Shown: in pieces, positions 1 through 7,598 of the stretch
Layout: each line of letters opens with the position of its first letter
How positions within the stretch are numbered: the stretch's first letter is position 1
NCBI RefSeq assembly: GCF_001644575.1
Contig: NZ_CP015596.1
Coordinates: 1,984,001-2,048,000, forward strand
Direction: 5' to 3'
Length of the DNA: 64,000 nucleotides
From: Mycobacterium adipatum
GTDB lineage: Bacteria > Actinomycetota > Actinomycetes > Mycobacteriales > Mycobacteriaceae
Position numbers and translations under genes: made by a program
The notes under the pieces: generated by a model
What the model saw: the letters and a program-made list of their open reading frames with translations, nothing else
The model's database searches: none
Told to the model about the DNA's origin: nothing

Positions 1-710
1 AGGAAGTGCGGGCGCTGCTGGACAGGCTGCAGCCGACGCTGCCGATCGTGCTCGCCAACCTGGCCAGCGTGAACCCGGTCCTGGTCACCTACCAGCCCGC
101 GCTGGAGCAGCTGCTGGTGCTGCTGCCGCAGGGCACCGCCACCACCCAGGCCACCGGTACCGCCAACCGGAACACCAAGCAGGACTACAAGGGCGCGTAC
201 CTGAACTTCAATCTGAACCTGAACCTGCCACCCACGTGCACGACCGGCTTCCTGCCGCCGCAGCAGCAGCGTGTCGCCAGCCTGGAGGACTACCCGGACC
301 GGCCGGCCGGTGACCTGTACTGCCGGGTCCCGCAGGACTCCGCGTTCAACGTGCGTGGCGCCCGCAACCTGCCGTGCCTGACGGTGCCGGGCAAGCGTGC
401 TCCCAGCGTCGCGATGTGCGAGAGCGACGAGAACTACGTCCCGCTCAACGACGGCTTCAACTGGAAGGGCGATCCGAACGCCACCATGTCCGGGCAGTCC
501 ATCCCGCAGGTCAGGCCGGGGACACCACCTGCGGAAACAGTGCCGCCGCCGGCCGCGGCGCCCCCGCCTGTCGCAGCCGCTGAATACGATCCGGCCAGCG
601 GCACGTACGTTGGACCGGACGGGCAGGTGTACACCCAATCGAACCTGGCCCGCACCGCGAACGAGGAGCAAACATGGCAGACGATGCTGCTACCCCCTCC
701 GGGGAAGTGA
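1..710 (+). CDS. Mce family protein, F-type, C-terminal part (5' end outside window)
   Basis: The frame is open from the left edge, so this is the end of a longer gene. The visible part has the usual Mce tail: a segment around bases 180-430 rich in Asn, Tyr and Pro with Cys residues (PPTCTTGF, LYCRVP, AMCES), then a Pro/Ala-rich C-terminus. Mce proteins are cell-envelope subunits of YrbE/Mce lipid importers. The last mce gene of an operon (mceF) is normally followed by mce-associated (mam) genes, and two follow here, the first overlapping by 37 bp. Which mce operon this is (mce1, mce4 or another) cannot be told from the fragment. Confidence 0.85.
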   Translation, partial: EVRALLDRLQPTLPIVLANLASVNPVLVTYQPALEQLLVLLPQGTATTQATGTANRNTKQDYKGAYLNFNLNLNLPPTCTTGFLPPQQQRVASLEDYPDRPAGDLYCRVPQDSAFNVRGARNLPCLTVPGKRAPSVAMCESDENYVPLNDGFNWKGDPNATMSGQSIPQVRPGTPPAETVPPPAAAPPPVAAAEYDPASGTYVGPDGQVYTQSNLARTANEEQTWQTMLLPPPGK

Positions 711-1342
711 GCGAGTCCGCATCCGACACCGAGGAGACCGTATCCGCTGACGCCGACGAGTCGGTGCAGGACTTCGACGCCGCGGTGGCCGACGACGAGT
801 TGGCCGAGGACGAGTTGGCCGACGACGCGGAGGCCGAAGCGGCCGCCAAGCCCGGGATCTCGCATGTCCGCCTGGCCACCATCGCCGGGCTCGTGGTGGT
901 GCTCGCGCTGGCCGGCCTGGTGGGCTGGCTCGGTTTCCGCACCTACGAATCGCGTCAGCTCGAGGACCAACGTCAGCTGTTCCTGCAGGTCGGCCGCCAG
1001 GGGGCGATCAACCTCACCACGATCGACTGGGAGCATGCCGAGGCCGATGTGCAGCGCATCCTGGACTCCGCCACCGGCACCTTCTATGACGATTTCCAGC
1101 AGCGCGCGGCGCCGTTCATCGACGTCGTCAAGCAAGCACAGTCCAAATCCGTCGGGATGGTGACCGAGGCGGGCCTGGAATCCGAGTCCGACACCGAGGC
1201 CAGTGTGCTCGTCGCGGTGACGGTGCAGACGTCCAATGCCGGTGCCGCCGAGCAGCAACCGCGGCTGTGGCGGATGCGCGTGACGGTCCAGGATGTCGGC
1301 GATGATCAGGTGAAGGTGTCCAACGTGGAGTTCGTGCCGTGA
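674..1342 (+). CDS. Mce-associated membrane protein (Mam), first copy
   Basis: 222 aa. The N-terminal ~55 residues are very acidic (runs of Asp, Glu and Ala), followed by one transmembrane helix at about residues 65-85 and an exported domain typical of Mce-associated proteins, which have a VirB8/NTF2-like fold and are thought to stabilise Mce complexes. The ATG lies inside the 3' end of the mce gene in another frame (37-bp overlap), and the next mam gene overlaps its stop by 4 bp (GTGA). The three genes are therefore probably translationally coupled. Confidence 0.8.
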   Translation: MADDAATPSGEVSESASDTEETVSADADESVQDFDAAVADDELAEDELADDAEAEAAAKPGISHVRLATIAGLVVVLALAGLVGWLGFRTYESRQLEDQRQLFLQVGRQGAINLTTIDWEHAEADVQRILDSATGTFYDDFQQRAAPFIDVVKQAQSKSVGMVTEAGLESESDTEASVLVAVTVQTSNAGAAEQQPRLWRMRVTVQDVGDDQVKVSNVEFVP

Positions 1343-1986
1343 CCGAGAAGAACGCCCCCGCCGAGGGCGGCGCATCCGATGACCTGGAGCCCGAGGTGAC
1401 CGACGCCGAGTCGGGCGCCGTCGAACTCGACGAGGCCGCCGATGTGCCCGCGGAGACCGAGTCGGCCGAGGCGACCGAACCCGCCTCCCCGGCGAAGCGG
1501 TCCATCGAATGGCCCCGGGTGCTGGCCTACGGCATTCTGCCCGGTCTGGCCTTGGTACTGGGTCTGGGCGCCGGTTTCCTGAAGTGGCAGGACAATTCGG
1601 TGCGCGACGGGGACAGCGCGGCCGTCGAATCCGTTCAGGCCGCCAAGGACAGCACGGTGGCGTTGCTGTCCTACAAGCCGGACACCGTGGAACAACAGCT
1701 CTCCGATGCCCGTTCGCTGCTCACCGGAGACTTCCAGCAGGCCTACACCGATCTGACCACCGACGTCGTCATCCCCGGCTCGAAGGAGAAGCAGATCTCC
1801 GCGGTGGCCACCGTTCCCGCGGCCGCCTCGGTGCAGGCCGACCCGAATCGTGCGGTGGTGCTGGTGTTCGTCAACCAGACCGTCGTGGTCGGTGCCGACG
1901 CGCCGACCGACACCGCCTCCAGTGTGCGGGTCACCCTGGAGAAGTCCGGCGACCGCTGGCTGATCTCGGCCTTCGAACCGGTCTAG
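1339..1986 (+). CDS. Mce-associated membrane protein (Mam), second copy
   Basis: 215 aa, GTG start overlapping the previous stop. Same architecture as its neighbour: an acidic N-terminal stretch of ~50 residues (Glu/Asp/Ala), a Pro-Ala-Lys-Arg patch, one transmembrane helix at about residues 57-77 and an extracytoplasmic domain ending in a WLISAFEPV-type strand. In mycobacteria Mam proteins come in pairs or fours after mceF, which fits. The transcript may continue into the hydrolase 9 bp downstream. Confidence 0.8.
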   Translation: MTEKNAPAEGGASDDLEPEVTDAESGAVELDEAADVPAETESAEATEPASPAKRSIEWPRVLAYGILPGLALVLGLGAGFLKWQDNSVRDGDSAAVESVQAAKDSTVALLSYKPDTVEQQLSDARSLLTGDFQQAYTDLTTDVVIPGSKEKQISAVATVPAAASVQADPNRAVVLVFVNQTVVVGADAPTDTASSVRVTLEKSGDRWLISAFEPV

Positions 1987-1995
1987 GGGCACCCG

Positions 1996-2895
1996 GTGAC
2001 CGGCCAGATCGACGTCGTGGGTGACGATGTCACCCTGCGTGCGTTGACCTGGGGTGACTGGGACGACCGTGACGCGCCGGTCGCCGTGTGCCTGCACGGG
2101 TTTCCGGATACCGCCCATGGCTGGCGCAAGGTGGCCCCGCAGCTCGCCGATGCCGGCTGGCGGGTGGTGGCCCCGTTCATGCGGGGGTACGCGCCGTCCT
2201 CGCTGTCCGCCGAGGGCAGCTACCACGTGGGCGCGCTGATGGATGATGCGCTGCGGGTGCTCGACGCCGCCGGTCCCACCGGGCGCGACGTCATCATCGG
2301 CCATGACTGGGGTGCGATCGCCGCCACCGGTCTGGCGGCCATGCCGGGCAGCCCTTTCGACAAGGCCGTCATCATGTCGGTGCCCCCGTCGGCAGCATTC
2401 CGGCAGCGCTCCGACATGGCCCGGTTGGCCGCGCAGCTGCCGCGTCAGTTGCGGCGCAGCTGGTACATCCTGTTCTTCCAATTGCCCTGGCTGCCAGAAC
2501 AATCCGCGGCACGGGTGGTGCCCAAGCTGTGGCGGGACTGGTCCCCGGGATATGACGGCGCCGAGGATGTGCGCCTGGTGCTCGACGCGATCGGAGCGCC
2601 GGAGCGCTGGCGGGCGGCGCTGGGCTACTACCGGGCGACGGTGCGCAACAGTCGCCCGCCGGCCCGCTACGCCGAGTTGCACCGGCACTGGCTGTCCGCG
2701 CCCGTTCTGCCGACGCTCTACCTGCATGGCACCGACGACGGTTGTGCGTCTTCGGATTACACCGAGTGGGTGCGCCAAGTGCTGCCGACCGGCAGCACCG
2801 CCCACGTCATCGACGGCGGCGGGCACTTCCTGCAGCTCGATCAGCCCGCTGCCACCGCGGAACGCATCCTGGATTTCATCGGAAGTGGCCGCTAA
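1996..2895 (+). CDS. alpha/beta hydrolase, epoxide-hydrolase type
   Basis: 299 aa, GTG start. The alpha/beta-hydrolase motifs are in order: HGFPD oxyanion loop near residue 36, nucleophile elbow GHDWGA near residue 103 with Asp as nucleophile (epoxide hydrolase or haloalkane-dehalogenase class rather than Ser esterase), and the catalytic His in DGGGHFLQ near the C-terminus. It starts 9 bp after the second mam gene and overlaps the next gene by 11 bp, so it belongs to the same transcript. Its substrate is unknown; a role on imported lipids is inference from position. Confidence 0.85.
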   Translation: MTGQIDVVGDDVTLRALTWGDWDDRDAPVAVCLHGFPDTAHGWRKVAPQLADAGWRVVAPFMRGYAPSSLSAEGSYHVGALMDDALRVLDAAGPTGRDVIIGHDWGAIAATGLAAMPGSPFDKAVIMSVPPSAAFRQRSDMARLAAQLPRQLRRSWYILFFQLPWLPEQSAARVVPKLWRDWSPGYDGAEDVRLVLDAIGAPERWRAALGYYRATVRNSRPPARYAELHRHWLSAPVLPTLYLHGTDDGCASSDYTEWVRQVLPTGSTAHVIDGGGHFLQLDQPAATAERILDFIGSGR

Positions 2896-4141
2896 CCGGC
2901 TGACCGCGGTCGACGCCCAGATGTTCTGGATGTCGGCCAGAATGCCCAACGACACCTTCCTGCTGTACGGATTCGACGGTGTCCCCGCCGACCTGGACGC
3001 GGCGATCGGTGCGCTCATCACACATGCCGGCACCAGCCCGGATCTCAACCGGCGGGTGGCCGATGGTTCGCGGTGGCGCTACCCACGCTGGGTACCGCAC
3101 CAGGTCGGTACCGGACAGTTCATCGTGCACGATCTGGTCGACACCTCGTGGCGGGGCTGTCTGGCGGCGGTGAGCGCGCTCGTCGACGATCAGCTCGACG
3201 CGACGGTGCTGCCCTGGCGGTTGCACCTGTTCGTCGGCGTCCAGGGTGTCCCCGGCACCGTAGATGACGCGACGGTCGCGGTCCTGCAGATCACCCACAC
3301 CCTGGGTGGTGGTGGGCGGACCTGCGGGCCGGCGGCGGTGATGTTCGGCGGCTCCGCGTCGGTGGACCCGGTCGCGCCCGAGCACGCCCATCCCGTCCTG
3401 CTGCCGTGGCGCAGTGTGCAGGCCGCGCGCACATACCGGCAGCTGATGCGTGACACCGAGGCCGCTCTGGTGCCACCCCCGGCCGCACCGTGTACCCCGT
3501 TGCGCACCAACGCCAGCCCGGTCGGGCGGCGGCTCATGCGTACCGTCACCCGTGATCGCGCTCAACTCTGTGGCACGACCGTCACGGTCGCCGCGCTGTC
3601 CGCGATCTCCGAGGCGCTGGCCGGTCAGCTCACGAAACTCGGCGTCGAGGTGGGGGAACTCGGCGCCGAGGTGACCATGGCCAAGCCCGGTCCGCGTCGC
3701 GCCTACAACCATTTCGGCACCGTCGGCGTCGGACTGCACCCGGGCCTGCTCGACGAGCAACGCGTCGATGCGATCGCCGCAGACCTGGCCGACCGTCGCC
3801 GACGCGCCGCGCATCCGGCGATGCGCGCCTCCGAGCGCGCCTTCGATGCCACCCCCGCGCGGCTGTTGCGCTGGGGGATAAGCCAGTTCGACCCGTCGGT
3901 GCGCTCGGCGACGGTAACCGGCAACACCGTGGTGTCCAGTGTCAACTGCGGGGCGGCGGATTTCGCGTTCGGGGGCCGTCCGGTGCGGATGGCCGCCGCG
4001 TTCCCCGGTCTGTCGCCGATGGTGGGCATCACCCACTGCGTGACCGGCGTCGGTGACACCATCACGCTCAGCGTGTACGCCGCCGAATCGGCGATCGGCG
4101 ATATCGACGAGTATGCGCAGCGGCTGGAGTTCGCTCTTTAG
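2885..4141 (+). CDS. WS/DGAT-like acyltransferase family protein with degenerate active site
   Basis: 418 aa from a GTG overlapping the hydrolase by 11 bp. The start is set by the family N-terminus (RLTAVDAQMFWM...PNDTFLLY), which begins right after it; the frame is open further upstream but only as a shadow of the hydrolase. The rest is WS/DGAT-like, including a C-terminal segment with NCG and SPMVGI-type motifs. The catalytic HHxxxDG signature is replaced by T-H-T-L-G-G-G (about residue 137), losing the first His and the Asp. The protein may not be an acyltransferase in the usual sense. Confidence 0.75.
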   Translation: MAANRLTAVDAQMFWMSARMPNDTFLLYGFDGVPADLDAAIGALITHAGTSPDLNRRVADGSRWRYPRWVPHQVGTGQFIVHDLVDTSWRGCLAAVSALVDDQLDATVLPWRLHLFVGVQGVPGTVDDATVAVLQITHTLGGGGRTCGPAAVMFGGSASVDPVAPEHAHPVLLPWRSVQAARTYRQLMRDTEAALVPPPAAPCTPLRTNASPVGRRLMRTVTRDRAQLCGTTVTVAALSAISEALAGQLTKLGVEVGELGAEVTMAKPGPRRAYNHFGTVGVGLHPGLLDEQRVDAIAADLADRRRRAAHPAMRASERAFDATPARLLRWGISQFDPSVRSATVTGNTVVSSVNCGAADFAFGGRPVRMAAAFPGLSPMVGITHCVTGVGDTITLSVYAAESAIGDIDEYAQRLEFAL

Positions 4142-4144
4142 GTC

Positions 4145-4205
4145 GCCGAGTGGCCACTTATCACACGGCTCTTCGTGGTTTGCGTGACATAACTGGCCAC
4201 TCGGC
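4145..4205. repeat. Long imperfect palindrome between genes
   Basis: Two 23-nt arms (4145-4167 and 4183-4205) match at 20 of 23 positions after reverse-complementing, with a 15-nt loop; one more base pair adds at the outside. It follows the stop of the WS/DGAT-like gene by 4 bp. There is no T-tract, so it may be a U-tract-less terminator or a member of a dispersed intergenic palindrome family. Confidence 0.6.
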
Positions 4206-4236
4206 GGTGCTCAGTGTGGATGGGGGGTGGGCGGTG

Positions 4237-4266
4237 ACGTAACAGATGGCCTAGATTCTGTTACGT
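4237..4266 (+). promoter_or_regulatory. Dyad operator and -10 box of the DoxX gene
   Basis: A perfect 9-bp inverted repeat ACGTAACAG-N12-CTGTTACGT spans 4237-4245 and 4258-4266. A TAGATT -10 hexamer lies in the spacer at 4252-4257. Its expected start site falls on or next to the GTG codon at 4265, so the mRNA is probably leaderless and a bound protein would block the promoter. The regulator is not identifiable from the window. Confidence 0.55.
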
Positions 4267-4792
4267 GGCTGACTCCTCTTCCTATGATGTGGCGCTCCTG
4301 CTCCTGCGCGTTGTTCTCGGTCTGACCATGGCCGCCCACGGTTACAACAAGTTCTTCGGCGGTGGACGCATCCCGGGCACCGCGGGCTGGTTCGACAGCA
4401 TCGGCATGAAGCCGGGCCTGTTCCACGCGCGGGTGGCGGCCAGCACCGAGATCGCCGCGGGGCTGGGCTTGGCGCTGGGCCTGCTGACGCCGATCCCGGC
4501 CGCCGGATTCGTGGCGCTCATGCTGGTCGCGGCCTGGACCGTGCACCGGCACAACGGCTTCTTCATCGTCAAGGAGGGCTGGGAGTACAACCTGGTGCTC
4601 GCGGTGGCGGCGGTCGCCATCGCCGGCCTCGGGGCCGGTCGCTACAGCCTGGACCACCTGCTGTTCTCCGGCACCGAGGTGGCGTCCTGGCTGTCGGGCT
4701 GGTGCGGTCTGGCCATCGCCGCGGGTCTCGGTCTGCTCGGCGGTATCGGGCAGCTGGTCATCTTCTTCCGCCCGCCGGCCAAGACCAGCTGA
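4265..4792 (+). CDS. DoxX family membrane protein
   Basis: 175 aa, GTG start with no upstream ribosome-binding site and a -10 box 8 bp before it. About four transmembrane helices, with the DoxX pattern LLLRVVLGLTMAAHGYNKFF at the N-terminus and AGFVALMLVAAWTVH in the middle. DoxX proteins are small inner-membrane proteins; some mycobacterial members act with oxidoreductases in thiol redox control, but nothing here shows such a partner. Confidence 0.85.
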   Translation: MADSSSYDVALLLLRVVLGLTMAAHGYNKFFGGGRIPGTAGWFDSIGMKPGLFHARVAASTEIAAGLGLALGLLTPIPAAGFVALMLVAAWTVHRHNGFFIVKEGWEYNLVLAVAAVAIAGLGAGRYSLDHLLFSGTEVASWLSGWCGLAIAAGLGLLGGIGQLVIFFRPPAKTS

Positions 4793-4836
4793 CACCGTCG
4801 GCGCACCTGCCGAGATGACCGAACTGCTGGCCTCGG

Positions 4837-4854
4837 ACTAGAACACGTTCTAGT
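4837..4854 (+). promoter_or_regulatory. KstR-type operator overlapping the -10 region
   Basis: ACTAGAACACGTTCTAGT is an 18-bp palindrome with a 2-bp centre. Its core at 4839-4852 fits the published KstR consensus TNNAACNNGTTNNA exactly. It ends 9 bp before the ATG at 4864, and TAGTCT (4851-4856) could be the -10 box of a leaderless transcript, so KstR binding would repress the gene. Confidence 0.75.
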
Positions 4855-4863
4855 CTTGCCGGC

Positions 4864-6621
4864 ATGGGATTCCTGAAGCAGAACACTCCGGTGATCGACT
4901 TCGAGGAGTGGAGCAAGGGCACCCGCGCCGAGCGGATCGTGCCGATGGCGCGGCACTGGGCCGAGGTCGGCTTCGGCACTCCGGTCGCGCTGCACCTGTT
5001 CTATGTCCTCAAGATCCTGGCCTACGTCGTGGTGGCCTGGGTGCTGGTGCTCGCGAGTACCGACGGTCTCGGGGGTTTCACCGAGTTCTCGTCGTGGTAC
5101 AACGAGCCGATCCTCTATCAGAAGGTCGTGTTCTACACGATGCTGTTCGAGGTCGTCGGTCTCGGTTGTGGTTTCGGCCCGTTGAACAATCGGTTCTTCC
5201 CGCCGATGGGTTCCATCCTGTATTGGCTACGGCCCAAGACGATTCGGCTCCCGCCGTGGCCCAACCGGATCCCGCTGACCAAGGGGGACAGCCGCGGCCC
5301 GGTGGATGTGCTGCTCTACGGGGCGCTGCTGGTGATGCTCGTGGTCGCGCTGTTCTCCCAGGGCACCGGCCCGATCCCGGAACTGGGCACCGAGGTGGGC
5401 GTGCTGCCGGTGTGGCAGACGGCGGCCATCCTGGTGCTGCTCGCGCTGGCCGGACTGCGGGACAAGGTGATCTTCCTGGCCGCCCGCGGCGAGGTGTACG
5501 GATCGCTGGCGGTGTGCTTCCTGTTCACCGGCGCCGACATCATCATCGCCGCGAAGTTCGTCTGCCTGGTGATCTGGCTGGGCGCGGCGACCTCGAAGCT
5601 CAACAAACACTTCCCGTTCGTCATCTCCACGATGATGAGCAACAATCCGGTCTTCCGGTCACCGGCGATCAAACGAAAGTTCTTCGAGCACTTCCCCGAT
5701 GATCTACGTCCCGGCCGGGCGTCCCGGTTCATCGGTCACTTCTCCACCGCGGTCGAGGGGCTGGTGCCGCTGGTGCTGTTCTTCAGTCACGGCGGGTGGG
5801 CGACGGCCATCGCGGCCTTTGTGATGCTGGTGTTCCATTTCGGCATCCTGAGCTCGATCCCGATGGGGGTCCCGCTGGAGTGGAACGTGTTCATGATGTT
5901 CAGCGTGCTGGCGCTGTTCGTCGGCCATTCCGATATCGGACTCGGCGATCTGTCCAGCCCCTGGCCGATCGTCTTGCTGGTCGTGGTGGCCGGCACCGTC
6001 ATATTGGGAAACCTGTTCCCGCGCAAGGTGTCCTTCCTGCCCGGCATGCGCTACTACGCCGGTAACTGGGACACCTCGCTGTGGTGCATCAAGCCCTCGG
6101 CCGATGCCAAGATCGCCGCGGGCATCGTCGCGATCGCCAGCATGCCCGCCGCGCAGCTGGAGAAGTTCTACGGCAGCAAGGAGGCCGCACAGATCCCGAT
6201 GTACATGGGATATGCGTTCCGCTCCTTCAACACTCACGGCCGGGCGCTGTTCACCCTGGCACACAGGGCGATGGCCGGGTACGACGAGGACGATTACACC
6301 CTCACCGACGGTGAGCGCATCGTCAGCACGGCCATCGGGTGGAACTTCGGTGACGGCCACATGAGCAACGAACAGCTGGTGGCCGCCTTGCAGTCGCGAT
6401 GCCATTTCGAACCGGGGGAGGTGCGGATCGTGATGCTCGACGCGCAACCCATCCACCGCCAGACCCAGCGGTACCGTTTGGTCGACGCCGCCACCGGCGA
6501 GTTCGAACGTGGCTACGTCAAGGTCGCCGATATGGTCGTCCGTCAGCCGTGGGATGACACCGTGCCGGTCTACGACGTGCAGACGCCGGGCCCCGCGTCC
6601 TCCAGCGGCGTCAGATCATGA
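4864..6621 (+). CDS. DUF3556 multi-pass membrane protein
   Basis: 585 aa. About ten hydrophobic helices between residues ~35 and ~390, then a soluble C-terminal third. It matches the DUF3556 family of mycobacterial transmembrane proteins; I recognise no catalytic motif beyond scattered conserved His and Trp residues. The KstR-type operator directly upstream places it among sterol/lipid-responsive genes, so a part in lipid handling at the membrane is a reasonable inference. The 3' end overlaps the convergent GntR gene by 11 bp. Confidence 0.8.
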   Translation: MGFLKQNTPVIDFEEWSKGTRAERIVPMARHWAEVGFGTPVALHLFYVLKILAYVVVAWVLVLASTDGLGGFTEFSSWYNEPILYQKVVFYTMLFEVVGLGCGFGPLNNRFFPPMGSILYWLRPKTIRLPPWPNRIPLTKGDSRGPVDVLLYGALLVMLVVALFSQGTGPIPELGTEVGVLPVWQTAAILVLLALAGLRDKVIFLAARGEVYGSLAVCFLFTGADIIIAAKFVCLVIWLGAATSKLNKHFPFVISTMMSNNPVFRSPAIKRKFFEHFPDDLRPGRASRFIGHFSTAVEGLVPLVLFFSHGGWATAIAAFVMLVFHFGILSSIPMGVPLEWNVFMMFSVLALFVGHSDIGLGDLSSPWPIVLLVVVAGTVILGNLFPRKVSFLPGMRYYAGNWDTSLWCIKPSADAKIAAGIVAIASMPAAQLEKFYGSKEAAQIPMYMGYAFRSFNTHGRALFTLAHRAMAGYDEDDYTLTDGERIVSTAIGWNFGDGHMSNEQLVAALQSRCHFEPGEVRIVMLDAQPIHRQTQRYRLVDAATGEFERGYVKVADMVVRQPWDDTVPVYDVQTPGPASSSGVRS

Positions 6622-7408
6622 CGTCGCGGACCTTGACCGACTCCATGCCCTTGAGGAGCAGTTCGCGTGCCGTGTCCAGGTGTTTGCGCCAATGCGCCTC
6701 GGCGGCCTCGCCGTCGCCGGAACGCATCAGCGTCATCAGCCGCTTGTAGGACCGCATCAGCAGTTCGTAGTCGGATTTGGACAGCGGCCGGTTCTCCTTC
6801 ATGGCCAACGCGGTGTGCCGCACGGTGATCTCGTGCAACATCCCGGCCATGAGGGTCAGCGTGGCGTTGCCCGACAGCTCGACCACCCGCTGATGGAAGT
6901 CGCCGGTCGTCTCGGCCATCCGGCCGGTGTCGCGCCCGGAGGGGACATGCTCGGCGATCATCGTGTCGAGCTCGTCGAATGCCTCGGTGTTGCCGGACTC
7001 GGTGAGCAGGCGCACAGCCATCGGCTCGATACCGGCGCGGGCCGTCATCACGTCGGCGATGGTCGCCCCGGACAGCTCCAGCAACAGCCCCGCCGGGCGT
7101 GCCACGATCTCCGGGCCGGGCACCCGTACCCGCGCGCCGGTGCGTGAGCCACGGCGTACCTCGACGAGACGCTCGGATTCCAGCACCCGGACCGCCTCGC
7201 GCAGCGTCGGGCGGCTCACTCCGAAGTGGGCCATCAGCTCGGCCTCGTTGGGCAGGTAGTCGCCCTCCTTGAGCTGGCCGTCGACGACCATCCGGCGCAG
7301 CGTCCCGGCCACCAGTTCGGCCGTCTTCGGTGACCGAATGGGCGCGCCGGCCACCGCCGGGACGGCGCTGCGGCCGATCATCGGCGAGAGCGGGGTGCTG
7401 CCGGCCAC
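6611..7408 (-). CDS. GntR family regulator, FadR subfamily (FCD domain)
   Basis: 265 aa. Residues ~25-95 form the winged helix-turn-helix of GntR proteins (LPNEAELMAHFGVSRPTLRE, then VEVRRGSRTGARV as the wing). The C-terminal ~150 residues are an all-helical FCD ligand domain with the metal-binding Asp/His pattern (FHQRVVELSGN...HWRKHL). It is divergent from a beta-oxidation operon and is probably its acyl-CoA-responsive repressor and its own. Two related operator-like sites lie in the 190-bp divergent region. Confidence 0.85.
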   Translation of the reverse strand: MAGSTPLSPMIGRSAVPAVAGAPIRSPKTAELVAGTLRRMVVDGQLKEGDYLPNEAELMAHFGVSRPTLREAVRVLESERLVEVRRGSRTGARVRVPGPEIVARPAGLLLELSGATIADVMTARAGIEPMAVRLLTESGNTEAFDELDTMIAEHVPSGRDTGRMAETTGDFHQRVVELSGNATLTLMAGMLHEITVRHTALAMKENRPLSKSDYELLMRSYKRLMTLMRSGDGEAAEAHWRKHLDTARELLLKGMESVKVRDVMI

Positions 7409-7441
7409 GGGGTCACTCCTCGTCAGTACGCTGGTATCAGG

Positions 7442-7460
7442 TGTTCAACTCAGTAAACCA
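7442..7460. promoter_or_regulatory. Candidate GntR operator, regulator-proximal copy
   Basis: Read on the minus strand this 19-mer begins TGGTTTACT and agrees with the thiolase-proximal site at 12 of 19 positions, including an identical 8-mer GGTTTACT. It lies 34 bp upstream of the GntR start codon and is a good candidate for autoregulation. Confidence 0.45.
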
Positions 7461-7513
7461 TGTTGGCCACCCCGGCGCGTGCACCCGCGTTCATCCGCGC
7501 TCTACCAACCAGT

Positions 7514-7545
7514 AGGTTGACCTAGTAAACCTCCTGCTCTAGGTT
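7514..7545 (+). promoter_or_regulatory. Thiolase operon promoter with overlapping dyad operator
   Basis: TTGACC (7517-7522), a 17-bp spacer and TAGGTT (7540-7545) form a plausible sigma-A promoter. The dyad AGGTTGAC-CTA-GTAAACCT (7514-7532, one mismatch) covers the -35 box, where a repressor would block polymerase. The adjacent GntR protein is the obvious candidate. Confidence 0.5.
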
Positions 7546-7598
7546 CGATTTAAGCCCATCCATATATGGAGCGCCAACCACCTTCGAAGGAGAAGTCC

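Noticed and set aside
1306..3048. Long minus-strand open frame (580 codons) opposite mam and hydrolase genes
   Set aside because: Arg/Gly/His-rich translation without domain features; it mirrors the codon bias of well-supported plus-strand genes.
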